From JACVRW01 sp963757815 (lineage in GTDB: Bacteria > Actinomycetota > Thermoleophilia > Solirubrobacterales > Thermoleophilaceae): a stretch of DNA of 64,000 nucleotides. The translations under genes were made by a program, and so were the position numbers. Each line of letters opens with the position of its first letter. The stretch's first letter is position 1. The notes beneath the pieces were generated by a model. That model ran no database searches. It saw only the letters and a program-made list of their open reading frames with translations, and had not been told where the DNA came from. The DNA is taken from assembly GCA_963757815.1 (NCBI GenBank), contig CAVWSN010000035.1, forward strand, positions 124,001 through 188,000. Reading direction: 5' to 3'. Positions 17,429 through 25,470 of the stretch are shown here, piece by piece.

Positions 17429-17625
17429 CACCTGCACAAAATTTTCACGGAACAAGCGGGATCTTCCCGGCCACGTCGGGGTCGAGGGATCGGGCCCACT
17501 TCAAAATCCCTGCAAACATTGGGAAAACGCTTAACCACCCCCAACCGTCCTGAAGCTCAGGTCGAGGTCTAGGCAAATTCGCGGATTTTTTGCGTCTTCC
17601 GGCCCGCGAGGCTCGGGTGAGCGTG

Positions 17626-17631
17626 TACTAT
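17626..17631 (+). promoter_or_regulatory. -10 box (TACTAT) of a probably leaderless mihF promoter
   Basis: TACTAT lies 8 bases before the mihF ATG, so transcription would start at or within a base or two of the A of ATG. There is no Shine-Dalgarno sequence. Leaderless mRNAs are common in actinobacteria. No good -35 is visible. The 211-base gap after pyrD also holds CCTGAAGCTCAGG, a small dyad at 17550-17562, and no gene. Confidence 0.5.
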
Positions 17632-17639
17632 CGCCGCCC

Positions 17640-17990
17640 ATGCCGGCCGCGTCGCAATCGCCCGCGAAGGGTCAATCCGCGGGTCTAGCGCCCGAGCGCT
17701 CGCTCACCCAGCGGATGGAAGCGCTCAAGCGAGCGAACGAGATCCGGACCCGCAGGGCACGCCTCAAGCGCGATCTGAAGGCCGGCCGCGTCCAGATCCA
17801 CGGCCTATTGCTCGACCCCCCTGAGTACCTGCTCACCGCGAAGGTTTTCGACCTGCTCCTGGCGGTGCCCAAGTACGGCCGCGTCAAGGTGAATCGCATT
17901 CTCACCCACTGCCGCATCTCGCCCAGCAAGACGATCGGCGGCCTCTCCGAGCGGCAGCGCAACGAGCTCGTCTCGTACCTGCGGCGATAG
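17640..17990 (+). CDS. mihF: Actinobacterial integration host factor (mIHF)
   Basis: 116-residue nucleoid protein that binds and bends DNA in actinobacteria and is required for growth in mycobacteria. The conserved core is RARLKRDLKAGRVQIHGLLL, followed by VPKYGRVKVNRILTHCRISPSKTIGGLSERQR, a helix-two-turns-helix with lysine- and arginine-rich DNA contacts. Unrelated in sequence to enterobacterial IHF. The order mihF-gmk-rpoZ-coaBC is the standard actinobacterial one. The 25-residue Ser/Ala/Gln-rich leader is variable. Its stop (TAG) overlaps the presumed unusual start of gmk. Confidence 0.95.
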   Translation: MPAASQSPAKGQSAGLAPERSLTQRMEALKRANEIRTRRARLKRDLKAGRVQIHGLLLDPPEYLLTAKVFDLLLAVPKYGRVKVNRILTHCRISPSKTIGGLSERQRNELVSYLRR

Positions 17991-18547
17991 GCGATTCCGG
18001 CACCCCGATCATCGTCGTCACGGGCCCTTCGGGTGTCGGCAAGGGCACGCTCATCAGGGCGCTCCTGGAGCGGATTCCAGGCCTGCAGCTGGCCGTTTCG
18101 GCCACCACCCGCAGCCCGCGCGAGGGCGAGGTCAACGGGATCGACTATCACTTTCTAAGCGAGGAGGACTTCGATCGCAGGGTTGCGGCGGGCGAGTTCG
18201 TGGAGCACGCGGTCTACGCCGGGCACCGCTACGGCACGCTGCGCTCCGAACTCGAACGTCCCGCCCGCGCGATCGTGCTGGAGATCGACGTCCAGGGCGC
18301 GCGCCAGGTGCGTGAGACGCTGCCCGATGCCAAGCGCATCTTCATCGAGCCTCCCTCGCTGGAGGCGCTCGAGAAGCGGCTGAAGGGACGTGCGGCGGAC
18401 TCGCCCGAGCAGATCGAGCGCCGCCTGAGCGCGGCGCGCGCCGAGCTCGAGGCCGCCCGCGAGTTCGACCACCGAGTCGTCAACGACGATCTGGAACGCG
18501 CCCTGGGGGAGCTCACGGACCTGATCGCTACCATGTCTTCGCTGTGA
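17987..18547 (+). CDS. gmk: Guanylate kinase with no canonical start codon
   Basis: Phosphorylates GMP to GDP. The P-loop GPSGVGKGTL is at about residues 14-23, followed by SATTRSPREGEVNGIDYHFL (GMP-binding) and LEIDVQGARQV. About 186 residues, normal length. In this frame no ATG, GTG, TTG or CTG occurs between 17900 and the P-loop; the only candidates are ATA at 17987 (overlapping the mihF stop as ATAG) or ATC at 18008. The ATA is used here because it mirrors the stop-start overlaps elsewhere. A base-call error is the alternative. Stop overlaps the rpoZ GTG. Confidence 0.88.
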   Translation: MGDSGTPIIVVTGPSGVGKGTLIRALLERIPGLQLAVSATTRSPREGEVNGIDYHFLSEEDFDRRVAAGEFVEHAVYAGHRYGTLRSELERPARAIVLEIDVQGARQVRETLPDAKRIFIEPPSLEALEKRLKGRAADSPEQIERRLSAARAELEAAREFDHRVVNDDLERALGELTDLIATMSSL

Positions 18548-18771
18548 TCAAGCCCCGACTGGACAAGCTGCTCGAGCAGGTCGATTCCCACTACGCCGTC
18601 GTGCTGGTCTCCGCCAAGCGGGCCCGGCAGATCAACTCCTACTACCACAACCTCGGCGAGGGGACCTTCGACGAGTACCCGCCGCCGATGGTCGAGACGG
18701 GGTCGAAGAACTACCTCAAGATCTCCCTCGAGGAGATCGCCGCCGGGAAAATCAAGTACCGCTACCGGTAG
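18544..18771 (+). CDS. rpoZ: RNA polymerase omega subunit
   Basis: 75 residues; helps assemble and stabilise RNA polymerase by wrapping the beta-prime C-terminus. PRLDKLLEQVDSHYAVVLVSAKRARQIN matches the conserved omega helix pair, followed by the actinobacterial ending LKISLEEIAAGKIKYRYR. GTG start overlaps the gmk TGA (GTGA). The short form without a long N-terminal extension is notable but within the family's range. It stands between gmk and coaBC as in other actinobacteria. Confidence 0.92.
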   Translation: MIKPRLDKLLEQVDSHYAVVLVSAKRARQINSYYHNLGEGTFDEYPPPMVETGSKNYLKISLEEIAAGKIKYRYR

Positions 18772-18780
18772 GGAACGCCG

Positions 18781-20046
18781 GTGGCGCGCATCCTGCTCGG
18801 CGTGACCGGCGGGATAGCCGCCTACAAGGCGGTGGAGTTGGTTCGCCTGGCCACCAAGGCCGGCCACGCCGTACGAGTGATCCAAACACGGACGAGCCTC
18901 GAGTTCGTGGGCCGCGCGACGTTCGAGGGCGTCACCGGCGCTCCGGTGCTCGTCGACGAGTTCGAGCGCGATCCCGCCCGCGGGGCCTTCCCCGGCGATC
19001 CAGTCCCCGAGCACGAGCCGATCTCGCATCTCGAGCTGGTGGCGCGCTGCGACGTGCTCTGCGTGGCGCCCGCCTCGGCGAACACGATCGCGAAGCTCGC
19101 CCACGGGCTCGCGGACAACCTGCTCTCGAGCGCGGCGCTTGCCAACACCGCGCCGCTCGTGATCGCGCCGGCGATGAACAACCGCATGTACGAGCACCCC
19201 GCCACCCAGAGCAACCTGGAGCTGCTGCGCGAGCGGGGCGCGCGGATCGTCGCTCCGGGGACGGGCAGCCTCGCCTCGAAGGGGGAGTGGGGGGTGGGCC
19301 GGCTCGCCGAGCCGCCCACGATCCTCGAGACCCTGGAGGCCACGCTCGCCGTCGGCGGCCCGCTCGACGGGCTGCGCGTGCTCGTCACGGCCGGCGGGAC
19401 GCGCGAGCCGATCGACTCGGTGCGCTACGTGGGCAACCGTTCCTCGGGCCGGATGGGCATGGCTCTGGCGCAGGAGGCGGCCCGGCGCGGGGCGGAGGTC
19501 ACGGTCGTGCGCGCGAACGTCTCGCTGCCGGTGCCGGCGGGCATCCGCGCGCTCGACGTGGAGAGCGCGGCCGAGCTCGAGGCGGCGTTGCGAGCCGAGT
19601 TCCCGGCCGCGGACGTGCTGGTGATGGCGGCGGCGCCCGCGGACTTCCGTCCCGCGAGCCCGGCGGCGGACAAGATCGCCAAGGCGGGCCGCGAGGGCCT
19701 CGTGCTGGAGCTCGAGCCCACGACCGACATCCTCGCCGCGCTGGCGGGCGAGCGGCGGCCGGACCAGACGCTGGTCGGCTTCGCGGCCGAGCACGGCGAG
19801 GGAGCCGTCGAGCGGGGGCGGGCGAAACTGGCGCGCAAGGGGCTCGACGCGATCGTCGTCAACGACATCTCACGCGCCGAGATCGGCTTCGACAGCGAGG
19901 AAAACGAGGTCAAGATCGTGTTTGCGGCCGGCGAGCAGACCGTCCGGCGCGCGCCGAAGGCCGAGGTGGCGGCAGCGATCCTCGACGTGGTGCAGGAGCT
20001 CAGGACGCGCGCCGGTGGGCGGAGTACCGTAGAGGGCAAGCCATGA
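18781..20046 (+). CDS. coaBC: CoaBC, phosphopantothenoylcysteine decarboxylase/synthetase
   Basis: 421-residue bifunctional coenzyme A enzyme. The N-terminal CoaC flavoprotein (ILLGVTGGIAAYKAVELVR, APASANTIAKLAHGLADNLL, APAMNNRMYEHPAT) decarboxylates 4'-phosphopantothenoylcysteine. The C-terminal CoaB (VLVTAGGTREPIDSVRYVGN, SSGRMGMALA, AAPADFRP, KIAKAG, VNDIS) ligates cysteine to phosphopantothenate using CTP. Starts at GTG 9 bases after rpoZ, and its stop overlaps the next gene's ATG (ATGA). Fused CoaBC is the usual bacterial form. Confidence 0.96.
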   Translation: MARILLGVTGGIAAYKAVELVRLATKAGHAVRVIQTRTSLEFVGRATFEGVTGAPVLVDEFERDPARGAFPGDPVPEHEPISHLELVARCDVLCVAPASANTIAKLAHGLADNLLSSAALANTAPLVIAPAMNNRMYEHPATQSNLELLRERGARIVAPGTGSLASKGEWGVGRLAEPPTILETLEATLAVGGPLDGLRVLVTAGGTREPIDSVRYVGNRSSGRMGMALAQEAARRGAEVTVVRANVSLPVPAGIRALDVESAAELEAALRAEFPAADVLVMAAAPADFRPASPAADKIAKAGREGLVLELEPTTDILAALAGERRPDQTLVGFAAEHGEGAVERGRAKLARKGLDAIVVNDISRAEIGFDSEENEVKIVFAAGEQTVRRAPKAEVAAAILDVVQELRTRAGGRSTVEGKP

Positions 20047-20402
20047 GCGAGAGCGTCTACGACCTATTCCGGAAGGGCAGCGAGCTTCTCGAGCGCGGGG
20101 ACTTCATGGCGGCGGCGGTCCCGCTCGAGCGGGCGCGTGAGCTGGAGCCGGACAAGGGCTCGATCCGCGAGGCGCTGGGGCGCGCCTATTTCCGCTCGTC
20201 GCGCTTCGAGAAGGCGGCGGAGGAGTTCGCGGCGCTGGTGGAGCGCTACCCGGTCAACGACTACGCGCACTTCTGCCTCGGGCGCTCGCTCGAGAAGACC
20301 GGCCGTAGGGCCGAGGCGAGCCGCCACGCCGCCCTCGCGGCGCACATGCGCCCGGACCGCAAGGACTATCAGGCCTTCAGGGAGCGTTTGCGGGCGGCTT
20401 AG
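20043..20402 (+). CDS. Tetratricopeptide-repeat protein
   Basis: 119 residues made of about three TPR helix pairs: GSELLERGDFMAAAVPLERARELEPD, IREALGRAYFRSSRFEKAAEEFAALVERYP, and HFCLGRSLEKTGRRAEASRH. TPRs form protein-binding superhelices. There is no signal peptide or catalytic motif, so it is probably a cytoplasmic adaptor. ATGA overlap with coaBC and strong coupling suggest expression with the mihF-coaBC operon. The partner is unknown. It is the last gene before a structured intergenic region. Confidence 0.82.
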   Translation: MSESVYDLFRKGSELLERGDFMAAAVPLERARELEPDKGSIREALGRAYFRSSRFEKAAEEFAALVERYPVNDYAHFCLGRSLEKTGRRAEASRHAALAAHMRPDRKDYQAFRERLRAA

Positions 20403-20426
20403 GCGGAGCGGCTTCGCTCGGTGTGG

Positions 20427-20678
20427 TGGCGCCGGGTCGGTCTCGCGATTGGGCTGGGGAAGGGGGTGGTGCTCGTCGGCCGCGGTTGGCCGGGCCTGAT
20501 CGAAGATCGTTCGGCTGCCGCGCTCTGGAAACTGGAACGATCCTGGTTTGGTGGTCCAGGAGACCACTAGGGCAGGACGGTAGGGCCGAAGTTGTCACCC
20601 AGGAGGATCGCTGCGGCCGCTGTCCACGACCCCTTCCCCAGCCCAGACCCGGCCGGCGGAGACCAACCCCGCGCCATA
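20427..20678. repeat. Long imperfect inverted repeat with nested hairpins (about 250 bases)
   Basis: The 344 bases between the TPR gene and the convergent MFS gene hold no convincing gene. Outer arms pair over about 60 bases. GGCGCCGGGTCGGTCTC (20429-20445) matches the complement of 20659-20675 at 15 of 17 positions, 20450-20465 is perfectly complementary to 20630-20645 (16 of 16), and CGGCCGC (20477-20483) matches 20613-20619. Inside, GATCGTTC/GAACGATC and GTGGTC/GACCAC form further stems. It could be a structured RNA, a palindromic mobile remnant, or a transcription barrier. Confidence 0.6.
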
Positions 20679-20688
20679 GCTCGGCGTC

Positions 20689-20730
20689 GACGGCGGCCAC
20701 CGGCTAAAGATGATGCCGGTGGCCGCCGTC
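20689..20730. terminator. Perfect 16-bp hairpin between convergent genes
   Basis: GACGGCGGCCACCGGC (20689-20704) and GCCGGTGGCCGCCGTC (20715-20730) pair completely around a 10-base A-rich loop. It lies 16 bases beyond the stop of the MFS gene on the minus strand and about 290 bases beyond the TPR gene on the plus strand. No T run on either side, a form common for bidirectional terminators in GC-rich actinobacteria. Confidence 0.65.
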
Positions 20731-20746
20731 CGGACTGAGACGGGCG

Positions 20747-22219
20747 CTACGCAGCCTCGCGCTCCGTGGCAACCTCGGTGGGCGCCGGGGCCACCGCGAG
20801 CCGCCGCTCGCGCGCGCCGGCCACCACGCCCGCCAGCGCCACGCCCAGGCCGAGCACGCTCACCGCGGCCACGACCGCCAGGCCCGGCCGGAAGCCGTCC
20901 AGCAGCGAGGAGGCGTCGGTGCCGGTGCCCGTGTTCGAGCTGACCACGGCCGTGACGATCGCCAGCCCGATCGCGCCGCCTACCTGGAACGAGGTGTTGA
21001 CGAGCCCGGAAGCCAGGCCCTGCTCATGGTCGGCCACGCCCGCGGTCGCCTGGATGTTGAGCGACGGGAAGCTGAGCGCGAAGCCCAGCCCGATCAGGAG
21101 CATCGCGGGTAGCCACACGGTGGCGTAGGTGAGCGACTCGCCGATCCGCAGGAACAGCGCGTAGCCGATCACGAACGAGATCGCGCCGGCCAGGATGACC
21201 CTCGCGGTGCCGAAGCGGTCGACGAGCGGGCCGATGCGCGGCGCGCCGAGGGCCACGAGCATGCCGCCCGGCAGGAAGGCCAGGGCCGTTTCGACCGGCG
21301 ACCAGCCGAGCATCTGCTGCAGGTAGAGCGTGCCCACGAACTGGAACGCCACGTAGGAGCCGAACACGGCGGCCATCCCCAGGTTGGCCCGGACGAGCGA
21401 GCCGGACCGGAGGATGCCGAGGCGCACGAGCGGAGTGGCTGAGCGCTGCTCGATGGCCACGAACGCGGCCAGCAGCAGTGCGGTCACCGCGAAGCCGCCG
21501 AGCGTCTCGGGAGCGCCCCAGCCGGTCTCCGGCGCTTCGACGACGGTCCACACCAGGAGCAGCATCGCGGCCGTGATCGCCCCGGCTCCAGCGAAGTCGA
21601 AGCCGCGCCGCGGGCCGGTCGCCGGCGGGTCGCTGGCCAGCACGCGCGGCGCCGCGATCAGCAGGGCGATCGCGATCGGCACGGGCAGCAGGAACGTCCA
21701 GCGCCAGCCGAGCTCGGTCAGGAGCCCGCCGAAGACGAGCCCGAGCGAGAATCCGCTCGCTCCGCAGGCCGTGTAGATCGCAAGCGCACGGTTGCGGGCC
21801 GGTCCCTCCGCGAAGGTCGTCGTGATGATCGAGAGGCTGGCCGGCGCGGTGAACGCCGCCGCCGCACCCTTGAGGAAGCGGGTGATCACGAGCAGCGTGC
21901 CGTCGTTGACGAGGCCGCCGATCACGGAGGCGCCGGTGAACACCACGAGCGCCGCGAGCAGCACCCGCCGGCGGCCCAGCAGGTCGGCGAAGCGGCCGCC
22001 CAGCAGCAGCAGACCGCCGTAGCCGAGCACGTAGCCCGAGACGACCCACTGGAGCGCCGAGGTGGAGAGGTCGAGATCCGACCGGATGGAGGGGAGCGCG
22101 ACGCCCACCATCGAGACGTCGAGCCCGTCGAGGAACAGGACACCGCAGAGCACGACGAGGGCGCCCCAGAGGCGCGCATCCCATTGCTGCCCTGCGTCAG
22201 TGGTGCTGAGAGAAGGCAT
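20747..22219 (-). CDS. MFS drug exporter, DHA2 family (14 membrane segments)
   Basis: 490 residues of largely hydrophobic helices. LFLDGLDVSMVGVALPSI carries the D-x-x-x-V-x-x-A-L-P pattern of motif D1 in DHA2 antiporters; GGRFADLLGRRRVLL is motif A; GASGFSLGLVFGGLL is motif C, typical of exporters. Proton-driven efflux of drugs or dyes is the usual activity. Divergent from a MarR regulator, with a perfect 9+9 palindrome 9 bases before its start codon. TGTAAT, a -10-like box inside the palindrome, sits 7-8 bases from the ATG, so the mRNA may be leaderless. The substrate is not predictable. Confidence 0.9.
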   Translation of the reverse strand: MPSLSTTDAGQQWDARLWGALVVLCGVLFLDGLDVSMVGVALPSIRSDLDLSTSALQWVVSGYVLGYGGLLLLGGRFADLLGRRRVLLAALVVFTGASVIGGLVNDGTLLVITRFLKGAAAAFTAPASLSIITTTFAEGPARNRALAIYTACGASGFSLGLVFGGLLTELGWRWTFLLPVPIAIALLIAAPRVLASDPPATGPRRGFDFAGAGAITAAMLLLVWTVVEAPETGWGAPETLGGFAVTALLLAAFVAIEQRSATPLVRLGILRSGSLVRANLGMAAVFGSYVAFQFVGTLYLQQMLGWSPVETALAFLPGGMLVALGAPRIGPLVDRFGTARVILAGAISFVIGYALFLRIGESLTYATVWLPAMLLIGLGFALSFPSLNIQATAGVADHEQGLASGLVNTSFQVGGAIGLAIVTAVVSSNTGTGTDASSLLDGFRPGLAVVAAVSVLGLGVALAGVVAGARERRLAVAPAPTEVATEREAA

Positions 22220-22227
22220 CGGAAGAG

Positions 22228-22249
22228 ATTACATGCATGCGCATGTAAT
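22228..22249. promoter_or_regulatory. Palindromic MarR-type operator
   Basis: ATTACATGC-ATGC-GCATGTAAT: two perfect 9-base half-sites around a 4-base spacer. It overlaps the presumed -10 (TGTAAT) of the exporter on the minus strand and lies just upstream of a plus-strand promoter TTGTAC-N16-AATATT (22252-22279) for the marR gene. Occupation by the divergently encoded MarR protein would block the exporter and probably its own gene. Confidence 0.78.
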
Positions 22250-22308
22250 GTTTGTACATCTTTTGTTAAGAGCAATATTTGCTCGCGTTCGCTACCGTTA
22301 CGAAAGCT

Positions 22309-22689
22309 GTGTCGACGAAAACGAGGGAAGACCCGCTCACCGGGCGCTGGCGAGAGCTTCTCGACAGTCACGCGCGGGTAAGCGGCGCGCTCGAGCGCGC
22401 GCTCCAGGCCGAGCACGGCCTGGGCGTGAGCGAGTTCGAGGTGCTGGATCGGCTCGCCGTGGCCGACAAGGACCAGAACCGGATGCAGGAGCTCGCCGAT
22501 TCCGTCCACCTGAGCCAAAGCGCCCTGTCGCGCCTCATCGGGCGGCTCGAGTCCGAGGGCCTCGTCTCGCGCAAGATCTGCCCCGATGACCGGCGTGGCA
22601 TCTTCGCCTGCCTGACCGACGCGGGCCGCGAGCGCCACGCCGAGGCCCTGCCCACGCGGCGGCGGGTTCTTGCCCAAGTGCTCGGCTGA
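22309..22689 (+). CDS. MarR-family transcriptional regulator
   Basis: 126 residues from a GTG preceded by GAAAG. The winged helix is clear: FEVLDRLAVADKDQNRMQELADS, then VHLSQSALSRLIGRLESEGLVSR (recognition helix), and CPDDRRGIFACLTDAGRERH (wing with the D-x-R signature). The C-terminal dimerisation helix is shorter than usual, ending RVLAQVLG. Divergent from the DHA2 exporter across a palindromic operator, so it most likely represses the exporter and releases DNA on binding an aromatic ligand. Its TGA is immediately followed by the dtd start. Confidence 0.9.
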   Translation: MSTKTREDPLTGRWRELLDSHARVSGALERALQAEHGLGVSEFEVLDRLAVADKDQNRMQELADSVHLSQSALSRLIGRLESEGLVSRKICPDDRRGIFACLTDAGRERHAEALPTRRRVLAQVLG

Positions 22690-23139
22690 GTGCGGGCCCT
22701 CGTCCAGCGAGTCAGCGAGGCCGCCGTCAGCGTCGACGGACGCGAGCGCTCCCGTATCGGACCAGGAATGCTCGTGCTGCTGGGCGTGCGGCGCGACGAC
22801 GGCCCCGAGCAAGCCGACCGGCTGGCGCGCAAGCTGCGGGCGCTCCGGATCTTCAACGATTCGGACGGCAAGCTGAACCTCGACGTCGGCCAAGCCGGCG
22901 GCGAGATCCTCTGCGTCAGCCAGTTCACGCTCTACGGCGATGCGCGCAAGGGCAACCGGCCGAGCTTCGTGGAGGCCGCGCCCCCCGAGGAGGCAGAGGC
23001 TCTCTACGAGCGCGTGCGGGCGGCGCTCGGCGCGAAGGGAGGCGTGTTCGGCGCGCGCATGGAGATCTCGCTTGCGCTTGATGGGCCGGTGACGATCATC
23101 CTTGACATCGACCCAGAGGCAGACAGGAGGTCGCCGTGA
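22690..23139 (+). CDS. dtd: D-aminoacyl-tRNA deacylase
   Basis: 149-residue dimeric proofreading enzyme that removes D-amino acids, and glycine from tRNA-Ala. VRALVQRVSEAAVSV is the invariant start, CVSQFTLYGD holds the SQxT catalytic loop, GNRPSFVEAAPP the cross-subunit N-x-P-x-F motif, and DGPVTIIL the Gly-cisPro motif. The GTG start directly abuts the MarR stop, so the two are probably cotranscribed. The stop overlaps the GTG of a degenerate small reading frame. Confidence 0.95.
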   Translation: MRALVQRVSEAAVSVDGRERSRIGPGMLVLLGVRRDDGPEQADRLARKLRALRIFNDSDGKLNLDVGQAGGEILCVSQFTLYGDARKGNRPSFVEAAPPEEAEALYERVRAALGAKGGVFGARMEISLALDGPVTIILDIDPEADRRSP

Positions 23140-23393
23140 GCGCACCATTCATCGTCAGGTCAGTTTCGAGAATCCATCCCGGTAAGGCAGACGCGTATCG
23201 ACCCGTGAGCAGCGGAGTTGAGCAAGTCGACGTATCCGCGAGACGTTCGCGTTCACGGACTTCGAGAGCCGAGTTCTACGGCGAGCCCACCGCTGAAGGA
23301 TGGATCCCGCGCGTGAGCCAGGGAGTCGCGTTCAACCTCCACCCAGTGCATTGGGCCGGCTTCACCCGGCTCCAGTCCGCCAAGGCCGACTGA
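23136..23393 (+). pseudogene. Remnant of an antibiotic-biosynthesis-monooxygenase-like gene
   Basis: An 85-residue frame starting at the GTG that overlaps the dtd stop. The beginning, PFIVRSVSRIHPGKADAYRP, and the end, HPVHWAGFTRLQSAKAD, resemble the two ends of a small ABM/dimeric alpha-beta barrel protein. The middle is Ser/Arg-rich and does not fit; roughly 30-40 residues of the barrel seem missing or out of frame. Probably a gene with an internal deletion. It could still be expressed through coupling to dtd, but a folded barrel is unlikely. Confidence 0.4.
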
Positions 23394-23485
23394 GCTTCCG
23401 GCCGCGTGGCAGATCGTCTCTTGCTGGAGGCTTGATCGGCCAATAGGGTCGCCCTGAAGGTGTTGGCTCTGGAGGAGGCACCCAG

Positions 23486-25461
23486 ATGAACGAGGCCCGG
23501 CGCGATGTGCTGCGCGCGATCTGCGACACGGTCTGCCCGGCGATCGAGCGCGCCGACGACCCGGACGGCTTCTGGGCTCGCCGCGGCAGCGACGTGGGGG
23601 CACCGGAAGCCCTCGCCGAGACGATCGAGGCGATGCCGCCCCTGCAGCGCGACGGCCTCGAGCAGCTCCTCGACGGCCTCGCCCGGATGGGTTTCCTGGC
23701 GGCCTCGCGGCGCTCGCGCGAGCAGATCCTCCGCAACCTGCAGGCGCTCGGTCCCGAGGCTGCCGCCGGCGGCGGGGCGCTGATGGCCCTCGGTCTGTTC
23801 CTCTCCTACGGCCTGCCCGACCCGCAGTCGGGGCGCAACCCGTTCTGGCAGACCTTCGGCTACCCGGGCCCCAGCGGCGTCCCACAGCCGCGCGAGCGGA
23901 CCGTGACGCCGATCGTGCCGGAGGGCGAGGAGGCCGGCTACGAGGCGGACGCCGTGATCGTGGGCTCGGGCGCGGGCGGCGGCGTGATCGCCGCGGCGCT
24001 CGCCCAGGCCGGCCAGAGGGTGATCGTGCTCGACATGGGCGGCCTCTTCGACGAGTCGGACTTCAACCAGTACGAGCTCTGGGCCTACCAGAACCTCTAC
24101 TGGCGCGGCGGCCCCAACCCCACCGCGGACATGAACATCTCGCTCTATGCCGGCTCGAGCTTCGGCGGCGGGACGACGATCAACTGGACCAACTGCCTGC
24201 GGACCAAGCCCTGGGTGCGAGAGCAGTGGGCCCGCGAGCATGGCCTCGAGGGGCTCGACACGGCCGACTTCGACCGCCATCTCGACGCCGTCTGGGAGCG
24301 GCTCGCGGTCAACGACCGCTGCTCGCACCTGAACGGAACCCAGGAGTCGATGCGGCGCGGCGCCGAGGCGCTCGGCTGGTCGTTCAGGACCGTCACGCGC
24401 AACGTCGACGAGTCCCGCTACACGCCCGAGACCGCCGGCTACATCGGCTTCGGAGACCAGAGCGGCGCCAAGCAGTCGACCGCCAAGACCTACCTCGCGG
24501 ACGCCGTCGAGCACGGCGCCGAGGCGATCGTACGTTGCTTCGCCGAGCGCGTACTGGTCGAGGGCGGGCGCGCGGCCGGGGTGGAGGGCGTCTACAGCGA
24601 CCCGGAGAGCGGGCGCAGCGCCCGCGTAACAGTGCGGGCGCCGCGCGTGGTCGTGGCCTGCGGGGCGCTCGAGTCGCCGGCCCTGCTGCTGCGCTCGGGG
24701 ATCGGCGGCCCGGCGGTGGGGCGGCACCTGCGCCTGCATCCCGTGCACGGCCACGATCGGAAGCTACGCGGAGGACCAGCGCGCCTGGTGGGGCGCGCCG
24801 CACGCCGGGCTCGTCGACGAGTTCGCGAACGTCGAGGACGGTCACGGCTTCCTCATCGAGGCCACCCAGTACGCGCCGGGCACCGCGGCCTCGGCCACGC
24901 CGTTCGCGGGCGGCGAGGATCACAAGCGGCTCATGCAGCGGCTTCGCTACGGCGCGACGTTCATCGGCCTCGTGCGCGACCGCGGCGGCGGCCGGGTCAC
25001 GATCGACGAGGACGGTCAGGCGGTGCCCTGGTACTCACTCGACGATCCGCTCGACGTCGCCAACATGCACCGTGCCCTGGCCGCCCAGGTCCGGCTGCAC
25101 GTGGCCGCCGGGGCGCACGAGGTGGGCGCGCTGGCGGCCGGCATGCCCCGCTGGCGCCTCGGCGACGACGTCGACCGCTTCATCGCCCGGCTCGAGCGGG
25201 TGCCGCTCCGCGCCGGGCGGCTTCAAGCTGTTCGCCGCCCACCAGATGGGGACCTGCCGCATGGGTGCCGACCCGGGCACGAGCGTGGCGGGGCCGTGGG
25301 GCGAGCTGCACGACACGCCGGGCGTGTGGATCGGGGACGCGAGCGCGTTCCCGACCTCCTCCGGCACCAACCCGATGATCACGATCATGGCCCTCGCCCA
25401 CCGCACCGGCGAGGCGATCCTGGCGGCGAGCCCCGCCGCCGCCACCACCGCGACCGCCTGA
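23486..25461 (+). CDS. GMC-family long-chain alcohol oxidase/dehydrogenase, two frameshifts
   Basis: About 657 residues after correction, with GGAGG upstream of the ATG. The first 110 residues are a helical domain (RRDVLRAICDTVCPAIERAD) of the kind found in fatty-alcohol oxidases. An FAD-binding AVIVGSGAGGGVIAAALA follows, then GSSFGGGTTINWTNCLRTK (GMC signature), GALESPALLLRSG, and the C-terminal HQMGTCRMG, WIGDASAFPTSSGTNPMITI with the active-site region. Extra G bases near 24749 and 25216 break the frame; each correction restores family motifs. The aldehyde dehydrogenase gene starts 9 bases later, suggesting successive oxidation of a lipophilic alcohol to an acid. Confidence 0.88.
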
Positions 25462-25470
25462 GGAGACCGC

